From contig JANWVB010000004.1 of assembly GCA_025057695.1 (NCBI GenBank), forward strand, positions 1 to 26,968: a stretch of 26,968 bases of DNA, in the 5' to 3' direction. This DNA comes from Patescibacteria group bacterium. Lineage in GTDB: Bacteria; Patescibacteriota; Microgenomatia; UBA8517. Positions within the stretch are counted from its first letter, which is position 1. Every line of letters begins with the position of its first letter. A program made the position numbers and the translations under genes. A model generated the notes under the pieces. It worked only from the letters and a program-made list of their open reading frames with translations. It ran no database searches and was not told where the DNA came from. Below, one piece after another: positions 8,781 to 16,779 of this stretch.

Positions 8781-9467
8781 TCATTTTTTTTGCGCAACTG
8801 CAAACACAGAAAGTCCAACAGGAAACTTTATAAACTTTTCAATAAACAAAAACGGGGCAAAAATTTTGTCAAAGAATGACAAATGAGATGCAGGAATAAT
8901 ATCGGATTTAACCAACTTCGAATTGAACCACCAACCAAAAATGCCAATAAAATTCACATATCTGCTTTCCAAAACAAAAAAGCCCAACTTTTTCAACTTT
9001 TTTTCTAATTCGCACCTTGTGTATCTCCGATAATGACCCAAGTTCTCATCAAGTTTTCCATAAGCAAACATAAAAGCTGGAACTATAAGTATAAGCGTGC
9101 CGCCATGTTTTAGAAAACCATACATATGAGAAATAGCTTCCTGATCATTTTTTATATGTTCCAAAACATTCATACACAAAATAGAGTCAAATTTAATCTT
9201 GCCATATCTGTTTACTCCAGTTTCAATATTCACATATTTGCTTTTGACAGACTTGAAATTCTTTTTCAGATAAGAAAGATAATACTCATCCACATCTGAA
9301 GCATAAACATCCGAAACTTCAGCAAGCATTTTGGTGAAATTTCCAATACCAGAACCTATTTCTAAAACATTTCTGCCAAGATATGGCTTTATTAATCTAA
9401 AAAGCCAAGAATTATAATTTCTGGCTTTATTCATTACCTCCAAAGTTTTTTTGCCTACAAAATCCAT
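8781..9467 (-). CDS. Class I SAM-dependent methyltransferase
   Basis: This 228-aa protein has SAM motif I VLEIGSGIG at 34-42, an acidic residue after strand 2 (ASDVDEYY), a post-motif LCMNVLEHI and ILIVPAFMFAYGKLDE, then LGHYRRYT, a combination common in methyltransferases paired with Dpm1-like GT2 enzymes. It probably methylates a sugar or lipid-linked intermediate; substrate and position are unknown. It is the first gene of the left minus-strand operon. Its ATG lies only 24 bp from the divergent asnB start, and a TATAAT ends 10 bp upstream of it. The following GT2 begins one base after its stop. Confidence 0.85.
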   Translation of the reverse strand: MDFVGKKTLEVMNKARNYNSWLFRLIKPYLGRNVLEIGSGIGNFTKMLAEVSDVYASDVDEYYLSYLKKNFKSVKSKYVNIETGVNRYGKIKFDSILCMNVLEHIKNDQEAISHMYGFLKHGGTLILIVPAFMFAYGKLDENLGHYRRYTRCELEKKLKKLGFFVLESRYVNFIGIFGWWFNSKLVKSDIIPASHLSFFDKIFAPFLFIEKFIKFPVGLSVFAVAQKK

Positions 9468-9477
9468 ACTTATTTAA

Positions 9478-9485
9478 ATTATACT
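9478..9485. promoter_or_regulatory. Overlapping divergent -10 elements between asnB and the methyltransferase gene
   Basis: On the minus strand TATAAT occupies 9483-9478, ending 10 bp before the methyltransferase ATG at 9467. On the plus strand TATACT occupies 9480-9485, ending 6 bp before the asnB ATG at 9492. The two hexamers share four bases. At the usual distance to the transcription start, both messages would start within about 0-5 bases of their start codons, so they would be essentially leaderless. No convincing -35 or Shine-Dalgarno sequence is seen on either side. The spacer is only 24 bp, so promoters must lie here or inside the coding regions. Confidence 0.45.
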
Positions 9486-9491
9486 AGATAT

Positions 9492-11375
9492 ATGTGCGGC
9501 ATCGCCGGCAAAGTATATTTAAACTCAAATCAAATCGATACAAATTCATTACAAAGTATGTCTTCCCTGCTAGCGCATAGAGGACCTGATGATGAAGGAA
9601 TTTATATAAGTCCAAATGGGAATGTAGGCTTGGTAAATAGAAGGCTGGCGATCCAAGATTTATCAAAAAATGGTCACATGCCAATGGATTTTAAAAACAA
9701 ATACATTATCACATTCAATGGCGAAATATACAATTTTTTGACCCTGAGAAAAAAGTTGGAAAAGTTTGGATATAAATTCAAATCTAAAACAGACACGGAG
9801 GTAATACTTGCTCTTTACGACAAATACAAAACATCATGTTTGTCACATTTAAACGGAATGTTTGCGTTTGCCATTTATGACAAAACAAAAAATATTTTAT
9901 TTGCCGCTAGAGACAGAATTGGAGAAAAACCATTTAAATACTATTTCAGCAACAATTGCTTCATATTCGCTTCGGAATTAAAAGCGATATTAACTCAAAA
10001 GGAGATCAAGAAAGATATCGATTGGGATGCGATTTGCAATTATTTGACTTTTGGATATTGTCCAGCGCCGCAAACCGGATTTAGTGGCATACAAAAACTG
10101 CCGCCAGGTCATTATTTAATTTGCGATATAAATCAAAAAAAACTATCAATTTTTAAATATTGGGATATTGACTTTAGCAATAAAACGGATCTTACAACAA
10201 CCGAATTACAACAAAAGATTATAAACACCCTTGAATCAGCAACAAAAATAAGAATGATCTCGGATGTGCCGATCGGAGCTTTTCTCTCTGGAGGAGTTGA
10301 TTCAAGCGCCATTGTCGCAATGATGGCAAGGAACTCAAACAAAAAAATAAACACATTCACAATAGGTTTTGAAGACGAAGAATACGACGAAAGAAAATAC
10401 GCCCAAAAAGTTTCAAAAAGATACAACACAAACCACATAGAACTCATGGCAAAACCTGCCGATGTTGAGATATTGCCAAAACTTGTTTACCAATACGAGG
10501 AACCTTACGCGGATTCAAGCGCTGTAATAACATACATGATTAGCAATCTCGCCCGCCAGCACGTAACAGTAATATTAAACGGAGATGGGGGAGATGAAAA
10601 CTTCGCCGGTTATGAAAGGTACAGACGAGTTAAAAGAGATGTATTAATTGATAAATTGGCAATTGCTAAATTGCCCTCGCAAATTGCCGCAAAAATACTA
10701 TTTCGATTGTTAAAAACAAATTTAACCAAGCGTGTCGAGAAATTTTTAGCAAAATCAAGGTTGCCTCTTTATCAAAGATATCTAAGCTATATCAAATATT
10801 TTGATAACAAAGAGAAAAATAAGATTGTAAAATTCCACCCGCAAGAAATAAATTCAGACAATTTTATAAAAGAAGTTTTTGAACAAAAAATATCAGATGA
10901 TTCAAGAGATAAAACATTGTATTGGGACTTGAAATATTATCTTCCTGATGATCTTCTTGCAAAAGTTGACATAGCAAGCATGGCTGTATCTCTTGAAGCA
11001 AGGGCCCCTTTTTTGGACTATCGCATGATAGCACTATCCGCAAGCATACCTTTTGACATGAAAGTCAAAGGATTCGGCAAAAATACTCAATACAAATACA
11101 TCCTAAAAAAAGCCCTTGAACCATATGTGCCAAAAGACAATTTATACAGACAAAAAAAAGGATTTAGCATTCCGCTTTCCAAATGGTTTTCAGGGAAACT
11201 TGGCATATATGCCAAATCTATACTTTTATCAAAAAAAGCGCATATAAATAACTACTTTGAAAAAGACGAAATAAAACAAATGTTTGAAAAACACAATGTT
11301 CTAAATGATTTTGGACCAAAACTTTGGAGTCTATTAACGCTGGAGCTGTGGTTTAAGAATTATTTCAATAACTAA
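9492..11375 (+). CDS. asnB: Asparagine synthase (glutamine-hydrolysing)-type amidotransferase
   Basis: This 627-aa protein is full length for AsnB. The initiator Met is followed by Cys2 (MCGIAG), the glutaminase nucleophile, with AHRGPDDEG at 28-36, FNGEIYN at 75-81 and DTEVILALYD near 101-110 in the class II glutaminase domain. The synthetase domain carries the PP-loop SGGVDSSA at 266-273 and YEEPYADSS further on. It transfers glutamine-derived ammonia to an adenylated carboxylate: aspartate in housekeeping AsnB, or a uronic acid or other carboxylate in surface-glycan AsnB homologues such as WbpS. Its place inside a glycan locus suggests the second role, but sequence alone does not separate them. 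It is the only plus-strand gene. No Shine-Dalgarno precedes it, and its TAA stands one base from the stop of the convergent gene. Confidence 0.93.
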   Translation: MCGIAGKVYLNSNQIDTNSLQSMSSLLAHRGPDDEGIYISPNGNVGLVNRRLAIQDLSKNGHMPMDFKNKYIITFNGEIYNFLTLRKKLEKFGYKFKSKTDTEVILALYDKYKTSCLSHLNGMFAFAIYDKTKNILFAARDRIGEKPFKYYFSNNCFIFASELKAILTQKEIKKDIDWDAICNYLTFGYCPAPQTGFSGIQKLPPGHYLICDINQKKLSIFKYWDIDFSNKTDLTTTELQQKIINTLESATKIRMISDVPIGAFLSGGVDSSAIVAMMARNSNKKINTFTIGFEDEEYDERKYAQKVSKRYNTNHIELMAKPADVEILPKLVYQYEEPYADSSAVITYMISNLARQHVTVILNGDGGDENFAGYERYRRVKRDVLIDKLAIAKLPSQIAAKILFRLLKTNLTKRVEKFLAKSRLPLYQRYLSYIKYFDNKEKNKIVKFHPQEINSDNFIKEVFEQKISDDSRDKTLYWDLKYYLPDDLLAKVDIASMAVSLEARAPFLDYRMIALSASIPFDMKVKGFGKNTQYKYILKKALEPYVPKDNLYRQKKGFSIPLSKWFSGKLGIYAKSILLSKKAHINNYFEKDEIKQMFEKHNVLNDFGPKLWSLLTLELWFKNYFNN

Positions 11376-11376
11376 A

Positions 11377-12219
11377 TCAATAACCGCCTTTGCCTTCGTA
11401 AATTCTTCTTTTTATCTTTCTTAAAGGTGTTTGAATCAAGGAAGACAAAAAAAATTGCATGTCCATTTTCCTCCAAACCGAATCAACTATCTCAGGCCTT
11501 TCTCGAAAAAAAACTTCGGGGTAATAGAAATCTTTTGGAAATGAAATTCCTATCTCATGTTTGTACTTCATCAAACGTTTCGGAACATTAGCTTCACTTT
11601 CTCTTCTTGTCGATCTAGGCAGATGAGTAAAATGCATATATCCAAGCTCTGGAATATATTTTCTTTTATTGTAGTCTCTATATTGAATAAGTATTCCATT
11701 TTTATCAAAAAATCCCTGCTGTCCATGCGGCTTATCCACCTTAAGACCTGGAATCGACATGTTCATAGCCCTAATTGTTACATGCCCCTTATGCTCGTCT
11801 ATGGAATATTTGCCCGCCGCTTCTTCTTGGTAATGATATATATCTCCCACAACATTTACATATCTTGTTATTATTGACTCAAACAAATGCCCATGAGAGT
11901 TTATTAAATCGGTAATTCTTTTTATCGAATCGTCCCACCAAACTTCATCTCCATCCAGTATTAATACCCAATCAGATTTTGTTTGTTCGAGCATCTGTTG
12001 CCTTACATGAGTAAATTCATCAATCGAGACATCACCAACTTCAACAAAATCCAACTTCTTGGGAAACCGCTTTTGAATATGCCTGATTATATCTATTGTT
12101 TTATCAGTGCTACCTGTATCCCAAACAAGCATTCTATCCACATAATCAATAACGCTCATCAGGGAATACCAAATATATCTATCCTCGTTTTTTACAACAG
12201 TATGTGACCAAATAGACAT
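11377..12219 (-). CDS. GT2-like glycosyltransferase
   Basis: This 280-aa protein opens with a GT-A-like core: VKNEDRYI near 9-16, VWDTGSTDKT at 32-41, then WVLILDGDEVWW at 84-95 with the metal-binding DGDE. Between about 118 and 200 is a His- and Tyr-rich stretch (VVGDIYHYQEE, PHGQQGFF, GYMHFTHLPR) that resembles the acceptor side of small GT2 proteins rather than a membrane anchor. It is the last gene of the right-hand operon, starting 4 bp after the flippase stop. Its TGA lies one base from the asnB stop, so no room exists for a classical terminator. It is probably cytoplasmic; donor and acceptor are unknown. Confidence 0.8.
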   Translation of the reverse strand: MSIWSHTVVKNEDRYIWYSLMSVIDYVDRMLVWDTGSTDKTIDIIRHIQKRFPKKLDFVEVGDVSIDEFTHVRQQMLEQTKSDWVLILDGDEVWWDDSIKRITDLINSHGHLFESIITRYVNVVGDIYHYQEEAAGKYSIDEHKGHVTIRAMNMSIPGLKVDKPHGQQGFFDKNGILIQYRDYNKRKYIPELGYMHFTHLPRSTRRESEANVPKRLMKYKHEIGISFPKDFYYPEVFFRERPEIVDSVWRKMDMQFFLSSLIQTPLRKIKRRIYEGKGGY

Positions 12220-12223
12220 AAGT

Positions 12224-13510
12224 TTATTTCTCTTTTAGTTTACATAATACCCACCAAGCAGGAATTATAAAACTAATACACTGCACAACCAAAACCGTCA
12301 AAGCGCCTCCGACAACACCATATGAACTGATCATAAACCATCCCAAAATCGCATTAATCAACAAATTAACAATGGCAATCCATGAAAACAATTTAGGATA
12401 TTGAAAGAAATAAAATACTGTCTGATGAATAGGCACTGCGACAAGAAAAATCAGCATCGATATCATAAGTATGATAAACACATTTATAGAAGGCAAATAT
12501 TCAGAACCAAACAAGACAGGTATAAAATAAATAGCAACAGGTATTGAAACTAATCCCAGAAAAGCGATGCCCGAAACCATAACCTGCACTTTCCTAAGGT
12601 AAGAAGCTAAATCTTTCTTGTTTTTACAAGCGGCAATTTTAGGAGCAAGCACAGCGCCTATCGCTCCAACAATTTGAGGAACAACCTGCACAAGCTGATT
12701 TGCGGCAGAATATATCCCAACTTGCATACTATCCAAAAGTCTTGCTGTTATAAATGTATCCAATCTGGAGTTTAAAGCCGCGATTATCGCAAAGCTGGCA
12801 ACCCACTTGTTATAAGCAAAAAACTCCTCAAATCTTTTATTTTCATTTTTTACTTTTATAAAAGAATTGGGAATAAAAACAAAAACCAGTAAAAATCCAA
12901 TAAAAGGATATATCAAATAAATCAAAATTGAATTAACAACATTCAATGACCAAAGGTATCCAACCAAAAAGATTGACAAAAGTCTTAATCCATTGATAAA
13001 TATTTGCAAAAAGCTCCAACTTAAAAATTTTTGATGCGCTTGAAGCGCGCATATTGCAAAAGTGAACAAATGCGTAGCCGCCACTCCCAAAAAGACTAAT
13101 CTTAAAGGAAACTCCAACTCAGGCTTGGAAAAAACAGAGCGCGCAAGATAAGAAGCCAAAAAATTGCCAATAACAATGACAAAAATGCTGACAATTATTT
13201 TTATTTTCAAAGCCAATTTCAAAAATTGATAGGCTTTATTGGAATCAACTTTTACATATTTTGAAACAAAATTAACAATTCCGGTATTTGTTCCAAAATC
13301 TGTGATATCCGCAACCAAAGTAAGAGTAACAATGGCAACGCTAAAAATGCCAAAATCTGAAGGACCTAAAACTCTTGCCAAATAAATATAAAAAAATGCT
13401 CCCAAAGCTCCATTAATCAATGTGGCGACTGAAGTCAAGGAAGAATCTTTCAGAGTCTTGGATTGCAAAACAGTTTTTAGATATTTATATGCAAAATTTC
13501 CAAAACGCAT
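12224..13510 (-). CDS. Wzx-type polysaccharide flippase (MOP superfamily)
   Basis: This 428-aa membrane protein has about 12 hydrophobic helices. Its N-terminus has the typical flippase opening, with LTSVATLINGALGAFFYIY followed by LARVLGPSDFGIFSVA, and a later IYSAANQLVQVVPQIVGAIG segment, as in the polysaccharide biosynthesis proteins RfbX/Wzx. Its expected role is to flip an undecaprenyl-linked oligosaccharide to the outer face. It follows the 928-aa membrane protein after 41 bp, the second largest gap in the right-hand operon, and precedes the terminal GT by 4 bp. It is the only transporter in the window, which supports a Wzx-style route over an ABC exporter. There is no sign of truncation. 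Confidence 0.9.
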   Translation of the reverse strand: MRFGNFAYKYLKTVLQSKTLKDSSLTSVATLINGALGAFFYIYLARVLGPSDFGIFSVAIVTLTLVADITDFGTNTGIVNFVSKYVKVDSNKAYQFLKLALKIKIIVSIFVIVIGNFLASYLARSVFSKPELEFPLRLVFLGVAATHLFTFAICALQAHQKFLSWSFLQIFINGLRLLSIFLVGYLWSLNVVNSILIYLIYPFIGFLLVFVFIPNSFIKVKNENKRFEEFFAYNKWVASFAIIAALNSRLDTFITARLLDSMQVGIYSAANQLVQVVPQIVGAIGAVLAPKIAACKNKKDLASYLRKVQVMVSGIAFLGLVSIPVAIYFIPVLFGSEYLPSINVFIILMISMLIFLVAVPIHQTVFYFFQYPKLFSWIAIVNLLINAILGWFMISSYGVVGGALTVLVVQCISFIIPAWWVLCKLKEK

Positions 13511-13551
13511 AAACTAAAATTTTTTAGACAACCACAAATTATGAAATTCGT

Positions 13552-16338
13552 CTACTTTCTCTCATTTTTGTTTGTAATTTTGAATGTAAGAAAACTCGAA
13601 ATGAATACAATCAAAATAAATGTTACAAAAAACACACTGACATAAAAGCCAATTTCAACAAATTTGTTAGGGTAATAAAAAATTTTATATTCCCCAGAAT
13701 TTGAAACAACAAAACCATTTGCAAAACTATACACGGGCAGAGATTGGCTCGAATTTAGGATCCATAATTTGTCATAGGTATTGGTAAAAACAATAGTTGC
13801 TCTACTATTTAAATTTTTCACATTCAGCAAATACTCAGTGGAATTTAATTTACGGTAGGACAAAGTTGCAGTGTTAGAAACATTTTGCGAAAACAGATTT
13901 TTTTTGTCTTTTAGGTTCATATTCTCCCATTGATTTATTTCAATATCCTTAGTAGAAAAAATTATTTTTTGCAATTCATCTTTCTCAATCACAACTAACG
14001 CGTTAATAACATTCAAATCACCTTGGGTTTTTATTGTTATACTTTCATCAGATATCAGCTCCCCCACCTTAACCCACAAAAAATTAGAATCATAAAAAGT
14101 TAACTCTTTATCTTTGGTATCTCCATACCCTTTAACAGTCCTGATAATCTCCCTCGGATTTTCAACTTTTGTTTGTATCGAACCAATCTCTTTGCCGCTC
14201 TGCAAAAAACTTACTTTTCCTCCTTTTTTGCTAAACAAAACTCTTGCATAAAGATCGCCTTGCTTTTTGAAAGATTGATCAATAATTTCAAGTTCAGATT
14301 CTCCTTCGGCAATAGCCCAACCGCCACCATAATCAAAATCCGTGTTATCTATTAAATATTTTTCCTGCAAAAAAGATCTCCACCAAACAAAATCCATGCT
14401 TTCTCTTTTCCACCAAAAGCTTTGCGAGGGCGAAAAGTCCAAATTTTTAGAAGGGAAGACATATCTGCCAGTGTCAATAAAGGAGAGGTATAAATCAAGC
14501 AAATTTTTGTTATACAAAATTACTTTGCGAATATCTCCACTTTTGACATAAGAACTTAGATTGTGCGATTCTTCAATAAACAAAAGCGGATTTTTTGACA
14601 AATCCGCATCCAAAAAATCAATTTCTTCATAAATCTTGTCACTGCCTACAACACCAACTGTTTCGTTGGCAAGATATATAAGATCCTTGTTGCTTTTAGT
14701 TTGCAAAAAGGCAACCGGATAATCGTATATTAAATTGCCAAACCATTTAGTGTTTTTTAGCTGATCTAAAAAAGTAAAATAATAATTCCTCTCATCCTCT
14801 GAAACTTCCTTTTTCCTAATATCATAAAAAGGATAAGCGACATATTTGATACCTGCCATATCCAAAAATTTATCCATATAAGACGAATCTCTCAGAAAAT
14901 TCATTGTTTCATATGTGCCTATTATGCCTGTCGCAAAAGGCCTAATTTTGATCAATTCATACGCAGAAACAGAAGGATTTTCCAAAGCGGCATAACCAAG
15001 AGGCGGTCTTTGAGGCAACCACAGAACCCTGCCGAAACCTTGATCATCCAGTAAATGTTTCTTAATCTTTTCAAATTCATTTAAATAAATCGGTTTTGAC
15101 AAGGTTCCTGTCATTAAGTTTGTATATGTTGGATACATCAACAAAAACCAAACAAACAAAAAAGATGAGGTAAAAAATGGAATTGAAATATTTTTGATTT
15201 TCAAAATTAATTTATATTTTTTCTCTAAAACAGTTATAGAAAAACCAAGCAATACCGCAAAGGAAAGACAAACCAAAAAGAAAAACTTGGTTGGATCTCT
15301 AAACATAGAAAAACCCGGTATATTTAAAAAAAGCCATTCGTATATAGACCCAAATGGTTCTTTACTTCCTTTAACTAAAAATACAAATACCAAACAAATC
15401 AAAAACCAAAAAGCGACATGTTTGTTGCGTCTAACAAAAATTGGAGTCAAAAAAACAAATATCGCAATCATGCCAAAAAATGAATTTATTTTTGCTATTT
15501 CGCCAAAATTATTTTTGTGCCAGTGGGGAGAAATAACAAAAAGTCCATGACTTAGACTCGCAAAACTTAATTCCCGAACTTGAGACAACCTGTCATAACC
15601 AAGCGGCAAAGATGGAGGTTGAACCAGAAGCGCAGGCAAAAGCCAATAAAAATTAAACGTCACAAAAACAAAACCAAGTACTAAAAAAGTTTTGAAAAAT
15701 TCAAATAACTTATTTAGTGAATCTTTAAATGAAGAAAAAACTATGGTAACAAAAATATAAAAAAACATTAGCAAAAACAACACATAAACAAACCTGATAT
15801 CAAAATACCCAAGTATGGTGATAGACAAAGCGGCAAGCAGTTTTTTATAAAACGATTTTTTTTGTGATTCTATAAAACTAAAAAAGCAAAAAGGCAAAAA
15901 TGCATATGCCAAAGCAATCAAATACTGACCGCCATCAATCACAAGCACGATATAAGTATTTGCAAGATAAAACAAAGTGGCAACTAATTTTCCATTTTTG
16001 CCAATTTCATACAGATTTAACAATTTTGACAAAGAATAAATACCCAAAAACAAAAATAAATAAAAACCCAAAATTCTGTATAAAAGACTAAATGGCAATC
16101 CAATTTGCGCTCCTAAAGCATACAAAAAATTCATAGGCCACGCCCACATGGTGGAAATTGCGTAATTCCCAAAACCGTTATACTCTCCAGTCCAAATACG
16201 AGGCATATCATAACCAGTTTTTAATACTTCCTCCGCGACATCAGGGAAATCGTTAGCAACCCTTATTCCGGGCAACAAAAAACTGGAATAAACAACTGCA
16301 AGCGCTAAAAGAAGCAATAAGAATCTAATTTTACCCAT
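13552..16338 (-). CDS. Giant polytopic membrane protein, AftD/YfhO-like putative GT-C
   Basis: This 928-aa protein has about 11-12 hydrophobic helices in residues 5-405, a large predicted extracytoplasmic domain (about 410-895) and one final helix (about 900-920) with a basic tail. The membrane part contains KGSKEPFG at 323-330 and FRDPTKF at 346-352, matching the spacing of the KGS-PPFG and FRNP-EKF motifs in its 978-aa paralogue here and in the arabinofuranosyltransferase AftD/DUF3367 type. The acidic NDFPD loop near 29-33 could serve catalysis. The C-terminal module has NSTEYLLNV and GEYKIFYYPNKFVEIG, parallel to the other giant. It is likely an outer-face sugar transferase using a polyprenyl-phosphate donor. 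The start overlaps the 70-aa gene by 8 bp; the stop is TAG. Confidence 0.72.
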   Translation of the reverse strand: MGKIRFLLLLLALAVVYSSFLLPGIRVANDFPDVAEEVLKTGYDMPRIWTGEYNGFGNYAISTMWAWPMNFLYALGAQIGLPFSLLYRILGFYLFLFLGIYSLSKLLNLYEIGKNGKLVATLFYLANTYIVLVIDGGQYLIALAYAFLPFCFFSFIESQKKSFYKKLLAALSITILGYFDIRFVYVLFLLMFFYIFVTIVFSSFKDSLNKLFEFFKTFLVLGFVFVTFNFYWLLPALLVQPPSLPLGYDRLSQVRELSFASLSHGLFVISPHWHKNNFGEIAKINSFFGMIAIFVFLTPIFVRRNKHVAFWFLICLVFVFLVKGSKEPFGSIYEWLFLNIPGFSMFRDPTKFFFLVCLSFAVLLGFSITVLEKKYKLILKIKNISIPFFTSSFLFVWFLLMYPTYTNLMTGTLSKPIYLNEFEKIKKHLLDDQGFGRVLWLPQRPPLGYAALENPSVSAYELIKIRPFATGIIGTYETMNFLRDSSYMDKFLDMAGIKYVAYPFYDIRKKEVSEDERNYYFTFLDQLKNTKWFGNLIYDYPVAFLQTKSNKDLIYLANETVGVVGSDKIYEEIDFLDADLSKNPLLFIEESHNLSSYVKSGDIRKVILYNKNLLDLYLSFIDTGRYVFPSKNLDFSPSQSFWWKRESMDFVWWRSFLQEKYLIDNTDFDYGGGWAIAEGESELEIIDQSFKKQGDLYARVLFSKKGGKVSFLQSGKEIGSIQTKVENPREIIRTVKGYGDTKDKELTFYDSNFLWVKVGELISDESITIKTQGDLNVINALVVIEKDELQKIIFSTKDIEINQWENMNLKDKKNLFSQNVSNTATLSYRKLNSTEYLLNVKNLNSRATIVFTNTYDKLWILNSSQSLPVYSFANGFVVSNSGEYKIFYYPNKFVEIGFYVSVFFVTFILIVFISSFLTFKITNKNERK

Positions 16339-16543
16339 TTTTGATTTCTAAAAAATACCTAACTAAACCTATAATTGACAAAAAATAAGCGTACATGACT
16401 AAATTTGATCCTAAATTTACTCCTCCCAAAATTAAAACTAAAACAGACAGAAACAAAACTAATACAGAAACTAAAAACAAATACATACTTTTAATCCGAA
16501 AAAAAACAGCGACAAATAATCCCAGATAAATAAATGCAATCAT
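16331..16543 (-). CDS. Small three-helix membrane protein (70 aa), unknown function
   Basis: This 70-aa protein is almost wholly hydrophobic, with helices near 2-16, 21-41 and 45-65 and short basic turns (RIKS). It ends YFLEIKNG. Its ATG overlaps the previous small gene by 4 bp (ATGA) and its stop overlaps the 928-aa gene by 8 bp, so all four membrane genes from 19705 to 13552 are translationally coupled. I recognise no family. The size, topology and place suggest an accessory subunit of one or both flanking giant membrane proteins; this is inference only. Coupling on both sides argues against chance. Confidence 0.65.
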   Translation of the reverse strand: MIAFIYLGLFVAVFFRIKSMYLFLVSVLVLFLSVLVLILGGVNLGSNLVMYAYFLSIIGLVRYFLEIKNG

Positions 16544-16779
16544 TTTGTTCTTTTCACCAATAAAACACCAAAAAGAAAATAAATTAATAAAAATACAAAA
16601 GAGAGTCTAAAAGAAAACTCGGCGGCTTTTGTGAAATTAAACGCATACAAAAAAATTCCAAGAAAAAACAAAAACAGGCAATTGCGCGAGAATAGACTAA
16701 TTTTCACTTTCTTTTTTATTAAAAAAAGGTAAACAAAAAACACAAATACAAACCAATAAAAACCAGTTTCAATTGACAT
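16540..16779 (-). CDS. Small three-helix membrane protein (79 aa), unknown function
   Basis: This 79-aa protein has three hydrophobic helices (about 6-22, 32-48, 56-74) separated by a basic loop (IKKKVK) and a polar loop (NFTKAAEFSFR), with a basic C-terminus (VKRTK). Its ATG lies within the last codons of the 978-aa gene (11-bp overlap). A good purine-rich GAGGAG sits unusually close, two bases before the ATG. It resembles the next small gene in size and topology, and the two may be diverged copies, but similarity is too weak to be sure by eye. No family is recognised. Confidence 0.65.
   Translation of the reverse strand: MSIETGFYWFVFVFFVYLFLIKKKVKISLFSRNCLFLFFLGIFLYAFNFTKAAEFSFRLSFVFLLIYFLFGVLLVKRTK

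Noticed and set aside
9492..11375. asnB as a recent foreign insertion
   Set aside because: Base composition and A-rich codon use look like the neighbours, and there are no flanking repeats or mobility genes.
13511..13551. CTAAAA/TTTTAG short hairpin before the flippase gene
   Set aside because: The six-base AT arms with a two-base loop are expected by chance in such AT-rich sequence.
16331..16779. The two small frames as debris of a broken giant gene
   Set aside because: Both giants have complete C-terminal modules and final helices, and each small frame has its own ATG and tight overlaps, which fits real coupled genes better.
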